This document shows, piece after piece, positions 6,209 through 10,587 of a DNA stretch of 10,587 nt. The stretch's first letter is position 1. Every line of letters begins with the position of its first letter. This DNA is from CAZDDW01 sp043811105 (GTDB taxonomy: Bacteria > Patescibacteriota > Patescibacteriia > UBA9934 > CAZDDW01): assembly GCA_043811105.1 (NCBI GenBank), contig JBDRNK010000097.1:1-10587 (forward strand), given 5' to 3'. Below the pieces are notes generated by a model. The model did not search any database and was not told the DNA's origin. It was given only the letters and a program-made list of their open reading frames with translations. Both the position numbers and the translations under genes were made by a program.

Positions 6209-6237
6209 TTGACAGATCAGATTAAAACAGATAATCT
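6209..6237 (+). promoter_or_regulatory. Promoter of the orphan three-TM gene (TTGACA-N17-TAATCT)
   Basis: A perfect -35 TTGACA (6209-6214) is followed after 17 nt by TAATCT (6232-6237). The same hexamers and spacing precede the gene at 9103. An alternative -10, GATAAT, lies at spacing 15. The expected start near 6244 gives a leader of about 33 nt. Confidence 0.6.
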
Positions 6238-6276
6238 TTAGCGTCGGTCAACCTCTATAAAGAAAGGGGAAGGACC

Positions 6277-6726
6277 ATGTTACGTCTGGTTCACCTTTTC
6301 GGGACCTTCACTCCTTATGTGTTTCTGGCCTTAGCGTTTGCATACCTGGACTGGCTGGCGCCACAAGCCATGATCCCAGCTATTCTCATCGTTGTTTGCT
6401 TGATCGTGTTCTCGCTTTTGGTTATGTTGGTACAGTGCATCTTTTATCGACCAAAGGAATGGAAACGCCGGCCACTGACTCTACAGGTACTGTACGTCAG
6501 TAAGCGAATCAGCTTAGCTGAGTACAGTCCAATCAGCTGGTGCATGTGTATGCTTCGAAAAAAGCGAGCCTCATTGATGGAACACTTTTTCGTCTGGAGC
6601 GTGCTCCCACTTATCGTTAGCGTGACCGAGCTTCAACATTTCTGGTTCAATCTAAAGAACATGGTCAAGCACGATCCAACAGAATGGTCTGTGATCGAAT
6701 ACATTCTTGACAAACACAACCAATGA
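6277..6726 (+). CDS. Orphan three-TM membrane protein
   Basis: 149 aa. TM helices at about 7-27, 31-55 and 103-122. Between the second and third is a basic cytoplasmic-looking loop (RPKEWKRRP, LRKKR) containing a WCMCM Cys pair at about 88-92; the C-terminal 25 residues are soluble. No family is recognised. It stands alone: its own promoter at 6209-6237, a purine-rich GGGGAAGG ribosome site just before ATG, and a strong terminator at 6754-6780. It points away from the AI-2E-type transporter operon. Base composition is close to 48% GC by eye, somewhat above the minus operon. The start is favoured by the ribosome site. Confidence 0.7.
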   Translation: MLRLVHLFGTFTPYVFLALAFAYLDWLAPQAMIPAILIVVCLIVFSLLVMLVQCIFYRPKEWKRRPLTLQVLYVSKRISLAEYSPISWCMCMLRKKRASLMEHFFVWSVLPLIVSVTELQHFWFNLKNMVKHDPTEWSVIEYILDKHNQ

Positions 6727-6753
6727 TCTGTGTGATCTTGCACTAAAATAATC

Positions 6754-6780
6754 GCACCCAACCCTGGGTGCATTTTTATT
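6754..6780 (+). terminator. Intrinsic terminator after the orphan three-TM gene
   Basis: GCACCCA (6754-6760) and TGGGTGC (6765-6771) form a perfect 7-bp stem with loop ACCC, followed by ATTTTTATT. It lies 27 nt after the stop codon and separates this gene from smpB. Confidence 0.9.
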
Positions 6781-6786
6781 CATGTC

Positions 6787-6815
6787 TTGTTCCCAATGCC
6801 TTGTTCCTCTATAAT
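6787..6815 (+). promoter_or_regulatory. Promoter of smpB-ssrA, giving a near-leaderless mRNA
   Basis: TTGTTC (6787-6792), 17 nt, then a consensus TATAAT (6810-6815). Only 8 nt separate the -10 from ATG at 6824, so transcription should begin at or within about 2 nt of the start codon. No Shine-Dalgarno is present. Confidence 0.65.
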
Positions 6816-6823
6816 ATCAACAC

Positions 6824-7267
6824 ATGCCTAAACTAGCGATTAACAAAAAGGCACGCTTTGACTATGAATTCCTGGATACTTTCGAGGGTGGTTTGGGTTT
6901 GACTGGAGCTGAGGTTAAATCTATTAAAGAAGGACATGTTCAACTCAAAGGTGCCTTTGTATCAATTCGAGATGGCGAGCTTTGGCTAAAGAATTCTTAC
7001 GTTTCCCCATACAAACCGGCTGGCCTACAACCAAATTACGATCCAAACCGTGATCGTAAGATTCTGATCCACAAAGCCGAACTTAAACGATTGCTGGGAA
7101 AAACCCAAGAAGCCGGGTTGACAATTGTGCCCATTTCGCTCTATACTAAGGGACGCCTCGTGAAAATAGAGTTCGCTTTAGCTAGAGGAAAGAAAAAGTA
7201 TGAAAAACGCGAAACAATCAAGAAACGAGATTTAGACCGCCAAGTACGAGAACACCTGAAAGAGTAG
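6824..7267 (+). CDS. smpB: SsrA-binding protein SmpB
   Basis: 147 aa, the usual SmpB length. It is the protein partner of tmRNA in trans-translation, placing tmRNA in the empty A site of stalled ribosomes. Family hallmarks are visible: INKKARFDYEFLDTFEGGLGLTGAEVKSIKEGHVQLKGAFVSI near the N-terminus, the NSYVSPYKPA segment, RKILIHKAELKRLLGKTQEAGLTIVPISLY in the OB-fold core, VKIEFALARGKKKYEKRETIKKRD, and a basic C-terminal tail that in this family enters the decoding centre. The gene is probably translated from a leaderless mRNA. Its stop codon is only 4 nt before the mature 5' end of ssrA, so the two partners probably share one transcript. Confidence 0.97.
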   Translation: MPKLAINKKARFDYEFLDTFEGGLGLTGAEVKSIKEGHVQLKGAFVSIRDGELWLKNSYVSPYKPAGLQPNYDPNRDRKILIHKAELKRLLGKTQEAGLTIVPISLYTKGRLVKIEFALARGKKKYEKRETIKKRDLDRQVREHLKE

Positions 7268-7271
7268 TTAT

Positions 7272-7707
7272 GGGGATGATCGGCTTCGATGGAAGTCCCT
7301 TACAATTTGTGCAAGTCGAGCATGTATCCTGCGCTCGTTAACTCTGGATGCTAGAGAATTCAAATGCCAATCTTTTCTCAAAAGTGAAGAATGCTTTCAG
7401 TGTTCCTAACTTTGCAATGGCTGTCGCTTAACAGCGACCTTTTGTCCAGCTTTGCTGGATCCCTGCCCGGCTACCGCCGGGAGTCCACTCGCTTCCTTGA
7501 TGCTCAATATTGGAAGAACGGGTGTCAAACCCCATTGAGCTGGACCGTTTTGTTGCTCGTGCAAAAACGGTTAAGATCTGGCCACGAGCACCGCCAACTG
7601 TTTTTTGTCCTGTCTTGATCAGTTGGTGTAATCAGGCAGGTCTAAGCTTGTAGAAGCAAACTGTGAAAACTTACCAGACGCGGGTTCGATTCCCGCCATC
7701 TCCACCA
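7272..7707 (+). ncRNA. ssrA: Transfer-messenger RNA (tmRNA)
   Basis: 436 nt, one-piece tmRNA. The 5' GGGGATG (7272-7278) pairs with CATCTCC (7697-7703), followed by the discriminator A and an encoded CCA (7705-7707). The T arm GCGGGTTCGATTCCCGC closes the tRNA-like domain. PK1 is visible as CGAGC (7317-7321)/GCTCG (7333-7337) with ATCC (7326-7329) able to pair with GGAT (7346-7349). The tag frame begins at 7366. Downstream hairpins include GTCGCT/AGCGAC around the tag stop, TCCAGC/GCTGGA, CCCGG/CCGGG, GCTCAAT/ATTGAGC and GCTCGTG/CACGAGC, as expected for PK2-PK4. It adds a degradation tag to proteins from stalled ribosomes together with SmpB. Both ends need processing, because smpB lies 4 nt upstream and a large hairpin starts at the CCA. 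Confidence 0.95.
7366..7431 (+). other. tmRNA proteolysis-tag reading frame
   Basis: The most likely resume codon is GCC at 7366, nt 95 of the RNA and about 16 nt after PK1, similar to the E. coli geometry. The 21-residue tag begins ANLFSKVKNA and ends SVPNFAMAVA before TAA at 7429. The hydrophobic end resembles the usual ...ALAA. A shorter tag starting at GCT 7393 is possible but would sit far from PK1. Confidence 0.65.
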
Positions 7708-7804
7708 TCCCCCGTCGCTCCATATAGCTCAAGCTCTGCTTGAGCGTCGTGGAGCTATGGGGGATGTCCCACATAGCCCGAACTTTGTGAGGGCGACGTG
7801 GGAC
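7706..7804 (+). promoter_or_regulatory. Two large hairpins between tmRNA and infC
   Basis: Hairpin A (7706-7766) nests CATCCCCC/GGGGGATG, GCTCCA/TGGAGC and a perfect GCTCAAGC/GCTTGAGC tip. It begins on the tmRNA CCA. Hairpin B (7766-7804) pairs GTCCCAC with GTGGGAC, with GCCC/GGGC inside. Neither is followed by a T-run, so they are not standard terminators. They could serve tmRNA 3'-end processing, act as a Rho-independent barrier of an unusual type, or form an infC leader. The 28 nt from 7805 to 7832 is A/T-rich and unstructured. Confidence 0.6.
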
Positions 7805-7812
7805 ACACAAAT

Positions 7813-7818
7813 TACAAT
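7813..7818 (+). promoter_or_regulatory. Possible -10 box of infC
   Basis: TACAAT lies 14 nt before ATG at 7833, similar to the spacing seen for rpmI. No -35 is visible at the right distance, since hairpin B occupies that position. The support is weak; read-through from smpB-ssrA is an alternative. Confidence 0.3.
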
Positions 7819-7832
7819 ATTAAATTACAAAC

Positions 7833-8384
7833 ATGCGAATCCACAGACATCGAATTAGAAAACCACAGATTCAAATTCCTGGCTACAAAATTAACGAACG
7901 AATCAAATCTCCAGAGGTTCGAGTAATCGGCAAAGACGGAGAGCAGCTAGGAACTTTATCAACTGAGGAAGCAATTCAGATAGCTCAAAAAAACGAGCTT
8001 GATTTGGTTGAGGTTTCTCCAAAAGCAAAACCGCCGGTATGTAAAATACTAGATTGGGGGCAATTTAAATATCAGAAAGAAAAAGAGGTACGCAAACAAA
8101 GAGCCACTTCCAAAGAGGTTGACACCAAAGGAATTCGCCTTTCGCCAAGAATAGGCGAACATGATTTACATGTACGTTTTGATCGAGCAGTGAAATTTCT
8201 AGAACGTGGTGATAAGGTTAAAATCGAAATCGTTATGCGTGGCCGAGAAAAGGCTCACGCTGATGTGGCTCGGGAAGTAGTGACTGATTTTATTGATAAA
8301 CTACGTGAAAAGTACCCTATTCGAATTGAGTCCCCAATCAGTAAACAAGGCGGAAGATTAATTACTATTATTGCCCGTGAGTAG
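7833..8384 (+). CDS. infC: Translation initiation factor IF-3
   Basis: 183 aa, normal IF-3 length. IF-3 binds the 30S subunit, prevents premature 50S joining and checks the start codon. The N-terminal domain carries the family pattern YKINERIKSPEVRVIGKDGEQLGTLSTEEAIQIAQKNELDLVEVSP, followed by PPVCKILDWGQFKYQKEKE, the linker, and a C-terminal domain with RLSPRIGEHDLHVRFDRAVKFLERGDKVKI and MRGREKAH. The short basic extension (MRIHRHRIRKPQIQ) precedes the conserved start of the family. It heads the classical infC-rpmI-rplT order, but rpmI has its own promoter after the infC stop. The start is ATG, not the rare AUU used for autoregulation in E. coli. No Shine-Dalgarno is present. Confidence 0.96.
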   Translation: MRIHRHRIRKPQIQIPGYKINERIKSPEVRVIGKDGEQLGTLSTEEAIQIAQKNELDLVEVSPKAKPPVCKILDWGQFKYQKEKEVRKQRATSKEVDTKGIRLSPRIGEHDLHVRFDRAVKFLERGDKVKIEIVMRGREKAHADVAREVVTDFIDKLREKYPIRIESPISKQGGRLITIIARE

Positions 8385-8389
8385 CCCTC

Positions 8390-8418
8390 TTGACGGAAAA
8401 AACGATTTGGGCTAAAAT
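8390..8418 (+). promoter_or_regulatory. Promoter of rpmI-rplT (TTGACG-N17-TAAAAT)
   Basis: TTGACG (8390-8395), 17 nt, TAAAAT (8413-8418), each 5 of 6 to consensus, starting 6 nt after the infC stop. ATG of rpmI is 13 nt after the -10, giving a leader of about 6-7 nt. The TTG of the -35 is in frame with rpmI and can be mistaken for its start codon. Confidence 0.65.
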
Positions 8419-8431
8419 TCAGCCACCTTTT

Positions 8432-8626
8432 ATGAAACAAAAGACTCACAAGGCGCTGGCTAAGCGCATCACAATTACGAAAAATAATAAGATCAAGAAA
8501 CGACGAAGTGGTCAGGGTCATTTTAATTCTCGCTCATCAAGCAAGATTACCCGAAAAAACCGTCGAGACAATGATCTGTCAAAGACTAATATTAAGGCTG
8601 TTAAAGACATGTTACCGTATGCCTAG
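8432..8626 (+). CDS. rpmI: Ribosomal protein bL35
   Basis: 64 aa from ATG 8432, the normal bL35 length. The sequence has the family layout: MKQKTHKALAKR at the start (usual M-K-T-H-K-x-A-x-K-R), a basic middle with KIKKRRSGQGHFNSRSSSK, and the end KDMLPYA (usual LLPY). It is a small basic protein of the 50S subunit. The ATG gives family-standard length, and the longer TTG-initiated frame from 8390 would start within the promoter, so ATG 8432 is chosen. No Shine-Dalgarno is present. Its last 8 nt overlap the start of rplT, which implies coupled translation of the two ribosomal proteins. Confidence 0.93.
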   Translation: MKQKTHKALAKRITITKNNKIKKRRSGQGHFNSRSSSKITRKNRRDNDLSKTNIKAVKDMLPYA

Positions 8627-8963
8627 AGTAAAACGAGGAACAATTCATGCAACAAAGCGTCGCAACCTGCTTAAGCGGACAAAAGGCTACAAGTGGGGAC
8701 GCAATTCAAAGCTACGTTTTGCACGTGTAGCCGCACTTAAGGCTGGAGCTTATGCTTTTCGAGATCGACGCAACAAAAAGCGAGTTATGCGTCGCTTATG
8801 GACGATAAAAATCAATGCTGGAGCTCGACCGCTTGGAATCACTTATAGTCAGTTGATTAATGGCCTGAATAAGAACAAAATTGAGATCGATCGAAAAATT
8901 TTAGCTGACCTTGCTGAACACAACCCAGAAGCATTTAAGGCAATAGTAGAAAAGGTTAAATAA
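8619..8963 (+). CDS. rplT: Ribosomal protein bL20
   Basis: 114 aa from ATG 8619, matching bL20 at its conserved start MPRVKRGTIHATKRRNLLKRTKGYKWGR and continuing with FRDRRNKKRVMRRLWTIKINAGARPLGITYSQLINGL. bL20 binds 23S rRNA early in 50S assembly and in some bacteria represses its own operon. The frame is open further upstream (from 8508), but only this start gives the family N-terminus. The gene overlaps the end of rpmI by 8 nt (the ATG lies inside TATGCC), so ribosomes probably re-initiate. The downstream terminator at 8978-9003 ends the operon. Confidence 0.96.
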   Translation: MPRVKRGTIHATKRRNLLKRTKGYKWGRNSKLRFARVAALKAGAYAFRDRRNKKRVMRRLWTIKINAGARPLGITYSQLINGLNKNKIEIDRKILADLAEHNPEAFKAIVEKVK

Positions 8964-8977
8964 AATCCGATATATTT

Positions 8978-9003
8978 AAAAAGCGACCAACCGGTCGCTT
9001 TTT
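8978..9003 (+). terminator. Intrinsic terminator after rplT
   Basis: AAAAAGCGACC (8978-8988), loop AACC, GGTCGCTTTTT (8993-9003). The perfect stem and U-run make this a confident terminator. The A-tract on the left would also let it work on the minus strand. Confidence 0.9.
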
Positions 9004-9028
9004 AGGTTGCTTTTCGACAAGCTCAGGA

Positions 9029-9057
9029 TTGACAGGTTCGAATTTTTGTGTTAATCT
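9029..9057 (+). promoter_or_regulatory. Promoter of the orphan acidic-tail gene (TTGACA-N17-TAATCT)
   Basis: TTGACA (9029-9034), 17 nt, TAATCT (9052-9057), identical in both hexamers and spacing to the promoter at 6209-6237. The expected start is near 9063. Confidence 0.6.
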
Positions 9058-9060
9058 GGC

Positions 9061-9097
9061 TAGTCAAAAGACCTTTCAAAAAAAAGACTAAAGGAGG
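9061..9097 (+). promoter_or_regulatory. Leader hairpin and perfect Shine-Dalgarno
   Basis: TAGTC (9061-9065) can pair with GACTA (9086-9090), enclosing an A-rich loop, just before AAAGGAGG (9090-9097), which lies 5 nt before ATG 9103. The ribosome site is as strong as any in the window and fixes the start. Confidence 0.6.
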
Positions 9098-9102
9098 CCA
9101 TC

Positions 9103-9804
9103 ATGGCAATCAGACCAGATAACGTGGCTGTTGACACTAACAATGTCATTCGCCTTGGAAATATTCCGGTCAGCCAACAGTACGCTTTGGTTTTCAAGAT
9201 CAGCCCACCACATATTGGACTGATTCCCCCGGATCCCGCTGATCCTACTGCAGAAGCCGAGGAAGCCAGGGTTGAGTTCCGGATTGTAGACGGATCAAAT
9301 ACTTCCTTCCTGGTTGACCGAGCATTTCACTCCAAAGGCCAGGATGCGGTGACCATCAAAATCTGGCCGAACCAAAAAGGCGATAGTCACTTCTCAATCC
9401 ATGTCAACTGTGACCATCCAACCGACCCTATTTTGGGTCGCAGTTATCGTGTAGAATTTGTGGCCATTGAACAGGAAAAAGAAAAGACCCCGCATATCCT
9501 GGACGGCCTTGGACACACTGATCTCAGGACAAAGGCAGAAAAAGCAGAGGCCACGGAAGCGCGTAACAAGGATCCTGAGAAGTGGGACACCACACCTGAT
9601 CCGATGACTTTGAAAAAACTGTTCTTTTCCTATCCTGGTTTTCTTGTTTTCGTGGCTATTGTCCTGAGCTTGTCCTTTGCCATCAACGCCATAGTTGGGA
9701 GTTTTGGTGGTACAAAGCCATACACTCCTCCGAAAGACAAAACAGAGGCGTCGATGATAAGCGATGATGACTCGTCAATCGATGACAGTGATATCGAACT
9801 CTAG
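9103..9804 (+). CDS. Orphan single-TM protein with acidic C-terminal tail
   Basis: 233 aa, no signal peptide and no recognised family. Residues 1-125 look like a soluble beta-rich domain (alternating strands such as YALVFKISPP, ARVEFRIVDG, AVTIKIWPN, YRVEFVAIE). Residues 126-170 are a charged, helical linker (KAEKAEATEARNKDPEKW). One TM helix at about 177-200 is followed by a short tail ending in a Ser/Asp run (DDDSSIDDSDIEL). With no exported N-terminus, the large domain is probably cytoplasmic and the acidic tail outside, though this is inference. The gene is monocistronic, with its own TTGACA promoter, perfect Shine-Dalgarno and a shared terminator. GC content is about 48% by eye, slightly above the conserved genes. 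Confidence 0.75.
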   Translation: MAIRPDNVAVDTNNVIRLGNIPVSQQYALVFKISPPHIGLIPPDPADPTAEAEEARVEFRIVDGSNTSFLVDRAFHSKGQDAVTIKIWPNQKGDSHFSIHVNCDHPTDPILGRSYRVEFVAIEQEKEKTPHILDGLGHTDLRTKAEKAEATEARNKDPEKWDTTPDPMTLKKLFFSYPGFLVFVAIVLSLSFAINAIVGSFGGTKPYTPPKDKTEASMISDDDSSIDDSDIEL

Positions 9805-9809
9805 AAAAT

Positions 9810-9848
9810 CCCCCTGATCAGGTGCGCTGGTCAGGGGGTTTTATTTTT
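9810..9848 (+). terminator. Strong terminator between convergent genes
   Basis: CCCCCTGATCAG (9810-9821) pairs with CTGGTCAGGGGG (9827-9838) with one G-U, loop GTGCG, then TTTTATTTTT. It ends the plus-strand orphan gene. On the minus strand it follows the glpK stop and has only a weak ATTTTC run, so it may work in both directions with lower efficiency there. The glpK stop codon (9841-9843) lies within its T-tract. Confidence 0.9.
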
Positions 9849-10587
9849 GGTGAAAAACTTGAGTTGCTTGCACGGCCTTACGCCAACGTTGGCGCTCTTG
9901 CCGTTGTTGACTCAAACCTAAGCGCGGTTGCCAGCGTTGAGCAATTTTATTCAATCTATTTAAACTACTCAGCGAAGGCCAATAACCAACCTGTAAGCCG
10001 GCAATCATGGCCGCACCCAAAGCCGTGGTCTCAGTAATTCGGGGACGAACAATAACAACTCCAGCTAAATCAGCTTGAAATTGCATGGCAAAATTATTCT
10101 TTGAAACTCCACCATCAACTCTTATTTGTTTTGGTGACAAACCGCTTCCCTTTCTCATAGCCTCAATCACATCAGTGGTCTGATGAGCAATTCCTTCCAA
10201 CGCTGCTCTGGCTAATTCAGCTCGACCTGACCCTTGGGTCAGACCAACAATAAGGCCTCGGGCTTGTGGATCCCAATACGGAGCGCCAAGTCCATTAAAA
10301 GCCGGAACAAAATAGACCCCACCATTTTCTTTAATTGATTGAGCCAAACGGTCAGTGTCAGCTGATTCCTTAATAATGCTCATTTCATCCTTTAGCCAAT
10401 TAACCACACTACCACAAGCAAAAACTCCACCCTCAAGAGCATAGGTCACTTGATCTTTAATTTGCCAGGCAATTGTTGCTAAAAGTGGTTCTTTAGTCAT
10501 CACAGGTTTATTTCCTGTGTTTAACAGTAAAAAAGCTCCGGTACCGTAAGTGTTCTTCATCTGACCTTTTTTAAAACAGGTCTGTCC
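9841..10587 (-). CDS. glpK: Glycerol kinase, C-terminal half (5' end outside window)
   Basis: 248 residues are in the window, with the frame open to the edge; the ATG at 10560 is internal, because GQTCFKKGQ precedes MKNTYGTGAFLLLNTG as in complete glycerol kinases. The family is about 500 aa, so roughly half is missing. The FGGY C-terminal domain shows the ATP-binding and hinge signatures: NTYGTGAFLLLNTG, VYFVPAFNGLGAPYWDPQARGLIVGLTQGS, ALEGIAHQTTDVIEAM, IRVDGGVSKNNFAMQFQADLAGVVIVRP and TTALGAAMIAGL. The enzyme converts glycerol and ATP to glycerol 3-phosphate in the cytoplasm. The gene converges on the plus-strand orphan gene, and its stop codon overlaps the terminator's T-run. Related FGGY kinases (xylulokinase and others) are less likely given APYWDPQARG. 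Confidence 0.92.
   Translation of the reverse strand, partial: GQTCFKKGQMKNTYGTGAFLLLNTGNKPVMTKEPLLATIAWQIKDQVTYALEGGVFACGSVVNWLKDEMSIIKESADTDRLAQSIKENGGVYFVPAFNGLGAPYWDPQARGLIVGLTQGSGRAELARAALEGIAHQTTDVIEAMRKGSGLSPKQIRVDGGVSKNNFAMQFQADLAGVVIVRPRITETTALGAAMIAGLQVGYWPSLSSLNRLNKIAQRWQPRLGLSQQRQERQRWRKAVQATQVFHQK

Noticed and set aside
7462..7486. CCCGGCTACCGCCGGG hairpin as a third copy of the E1/E2 element
   Set aside because: Only a short CCCGG resemblance; it is part of tmRNA pseudoknot structure and lacks the rest of the element.
7391..7618. Plus-strand frame inside ssrA
   Set aside because: It lies entirely within the structured tmRNA and is not the tag frame.
7619..7810. Minus-strand frame with MAGIEPASG
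   Set aside because: It is antisense to the tmRNA 3' end; this peptide is a well-known false product of reverse reading of tRNA-like T arms.
8390..8431. TTG start that lengthens bL35 by 14 residues
   Set aside because: The TTG is part of the -35 box, and the family-standard start is ATG 8432.
8508..8618. Upstream extension of the bL20 frame
   Set aside because: It overlaps rpmI and encodes no bL20-like sequence; the family start MPRVKRG is at 8619.
9016..9674. 13-bp inverted pair GACAAGCTCAGGA (9016-9028) and TCCTGAGCTTGTC (9662-9674)
   Set aside because: One arm lies in coding sequence of the TM helix, and the spacing is over 600 nt. It resembles a common dispersed hairpin-repeat sequence but is too short to call here.

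Overview
The window looks like a piece of a Patescibacteria (Candidate Phyla Radiation) chromosome, probably from the Parcubacteria side. This is inference, with no marker phylogeny behind it. The signs are short tightly packed genes, 4-nt ATGA overlaps, housekeeping genes without Shine-Dalgarno sequences, several apparently leaderless starts, many unrecognised membrane proteins, and a compact smpB-ssrA-infC-rpmI-rplT block. TGA is an ordinary stop here (ends at 1897, 3810, 5122 and 6726), which argues against the UGA-recoding Gracilibacteria and Absconditabacteria.

Layout. 1-696 (-): GC-rich, 3'-truncated gene for an exported Cys-rich coiled-coil protein, with a hairpin-rich leader of about 230 nt and a clear promoter at 932-960. 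994-1036: terminator ending the next minus-strand operon. 1105-6159 (-): a six-gene envelope operon, transcribed as AI-2E/PerM-type transporter, small anchored protein, [repeat element E2], coiled-coil/TM protein, polytopic membrane protein, degenerate HtrA-like PDZ protein, [repeat element E1], Wzz-like chain-length protein. 6277-6726 (+): orphan three-TM protein with its own promoter and terminator. 6824-8963 (+): smpB, tmRNA, infC, rpmI, rplT, then a terminator. 9103-9804 (+): orphan single-TM protein with promoter, perfect Shine-Dalgarno and terminator. 9841-10587 (-): C-terminal half of glycerol kinase.

The most unusual feature is the pair of 142-144 nt intergenic elements E1 (1741-1884) and E2 (4563-4704). 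They have near-identical 20-nt ends in inverted orientation, a diverged interior with a preserved inner stem, and one fully compensated base pair. Each almost exactly fills the gap between two operon genes, and each ends on the start codon of the downstream gene. They may be a mobile or repeated structured element that controls translation or processing inside the operon.

A second pattern concerns gene starts. Three monocistronic genes of unknown function (at 696, 6277 and 9103) share TTGACA-N17-TAA promoters and strong Shine-Dalgarno sequences. The conserved genes have none, and several have a -10 box only 8-14 nt before ATG. The translation block pairs smpB with its RNA partner ssrA only 4 nt apart, followed by the initiation factor and two ribosomal proteins. 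The minus-strand operon appears to build or maintain envelope and surface polysaccharide, but most of its members cannot be assigned a function.
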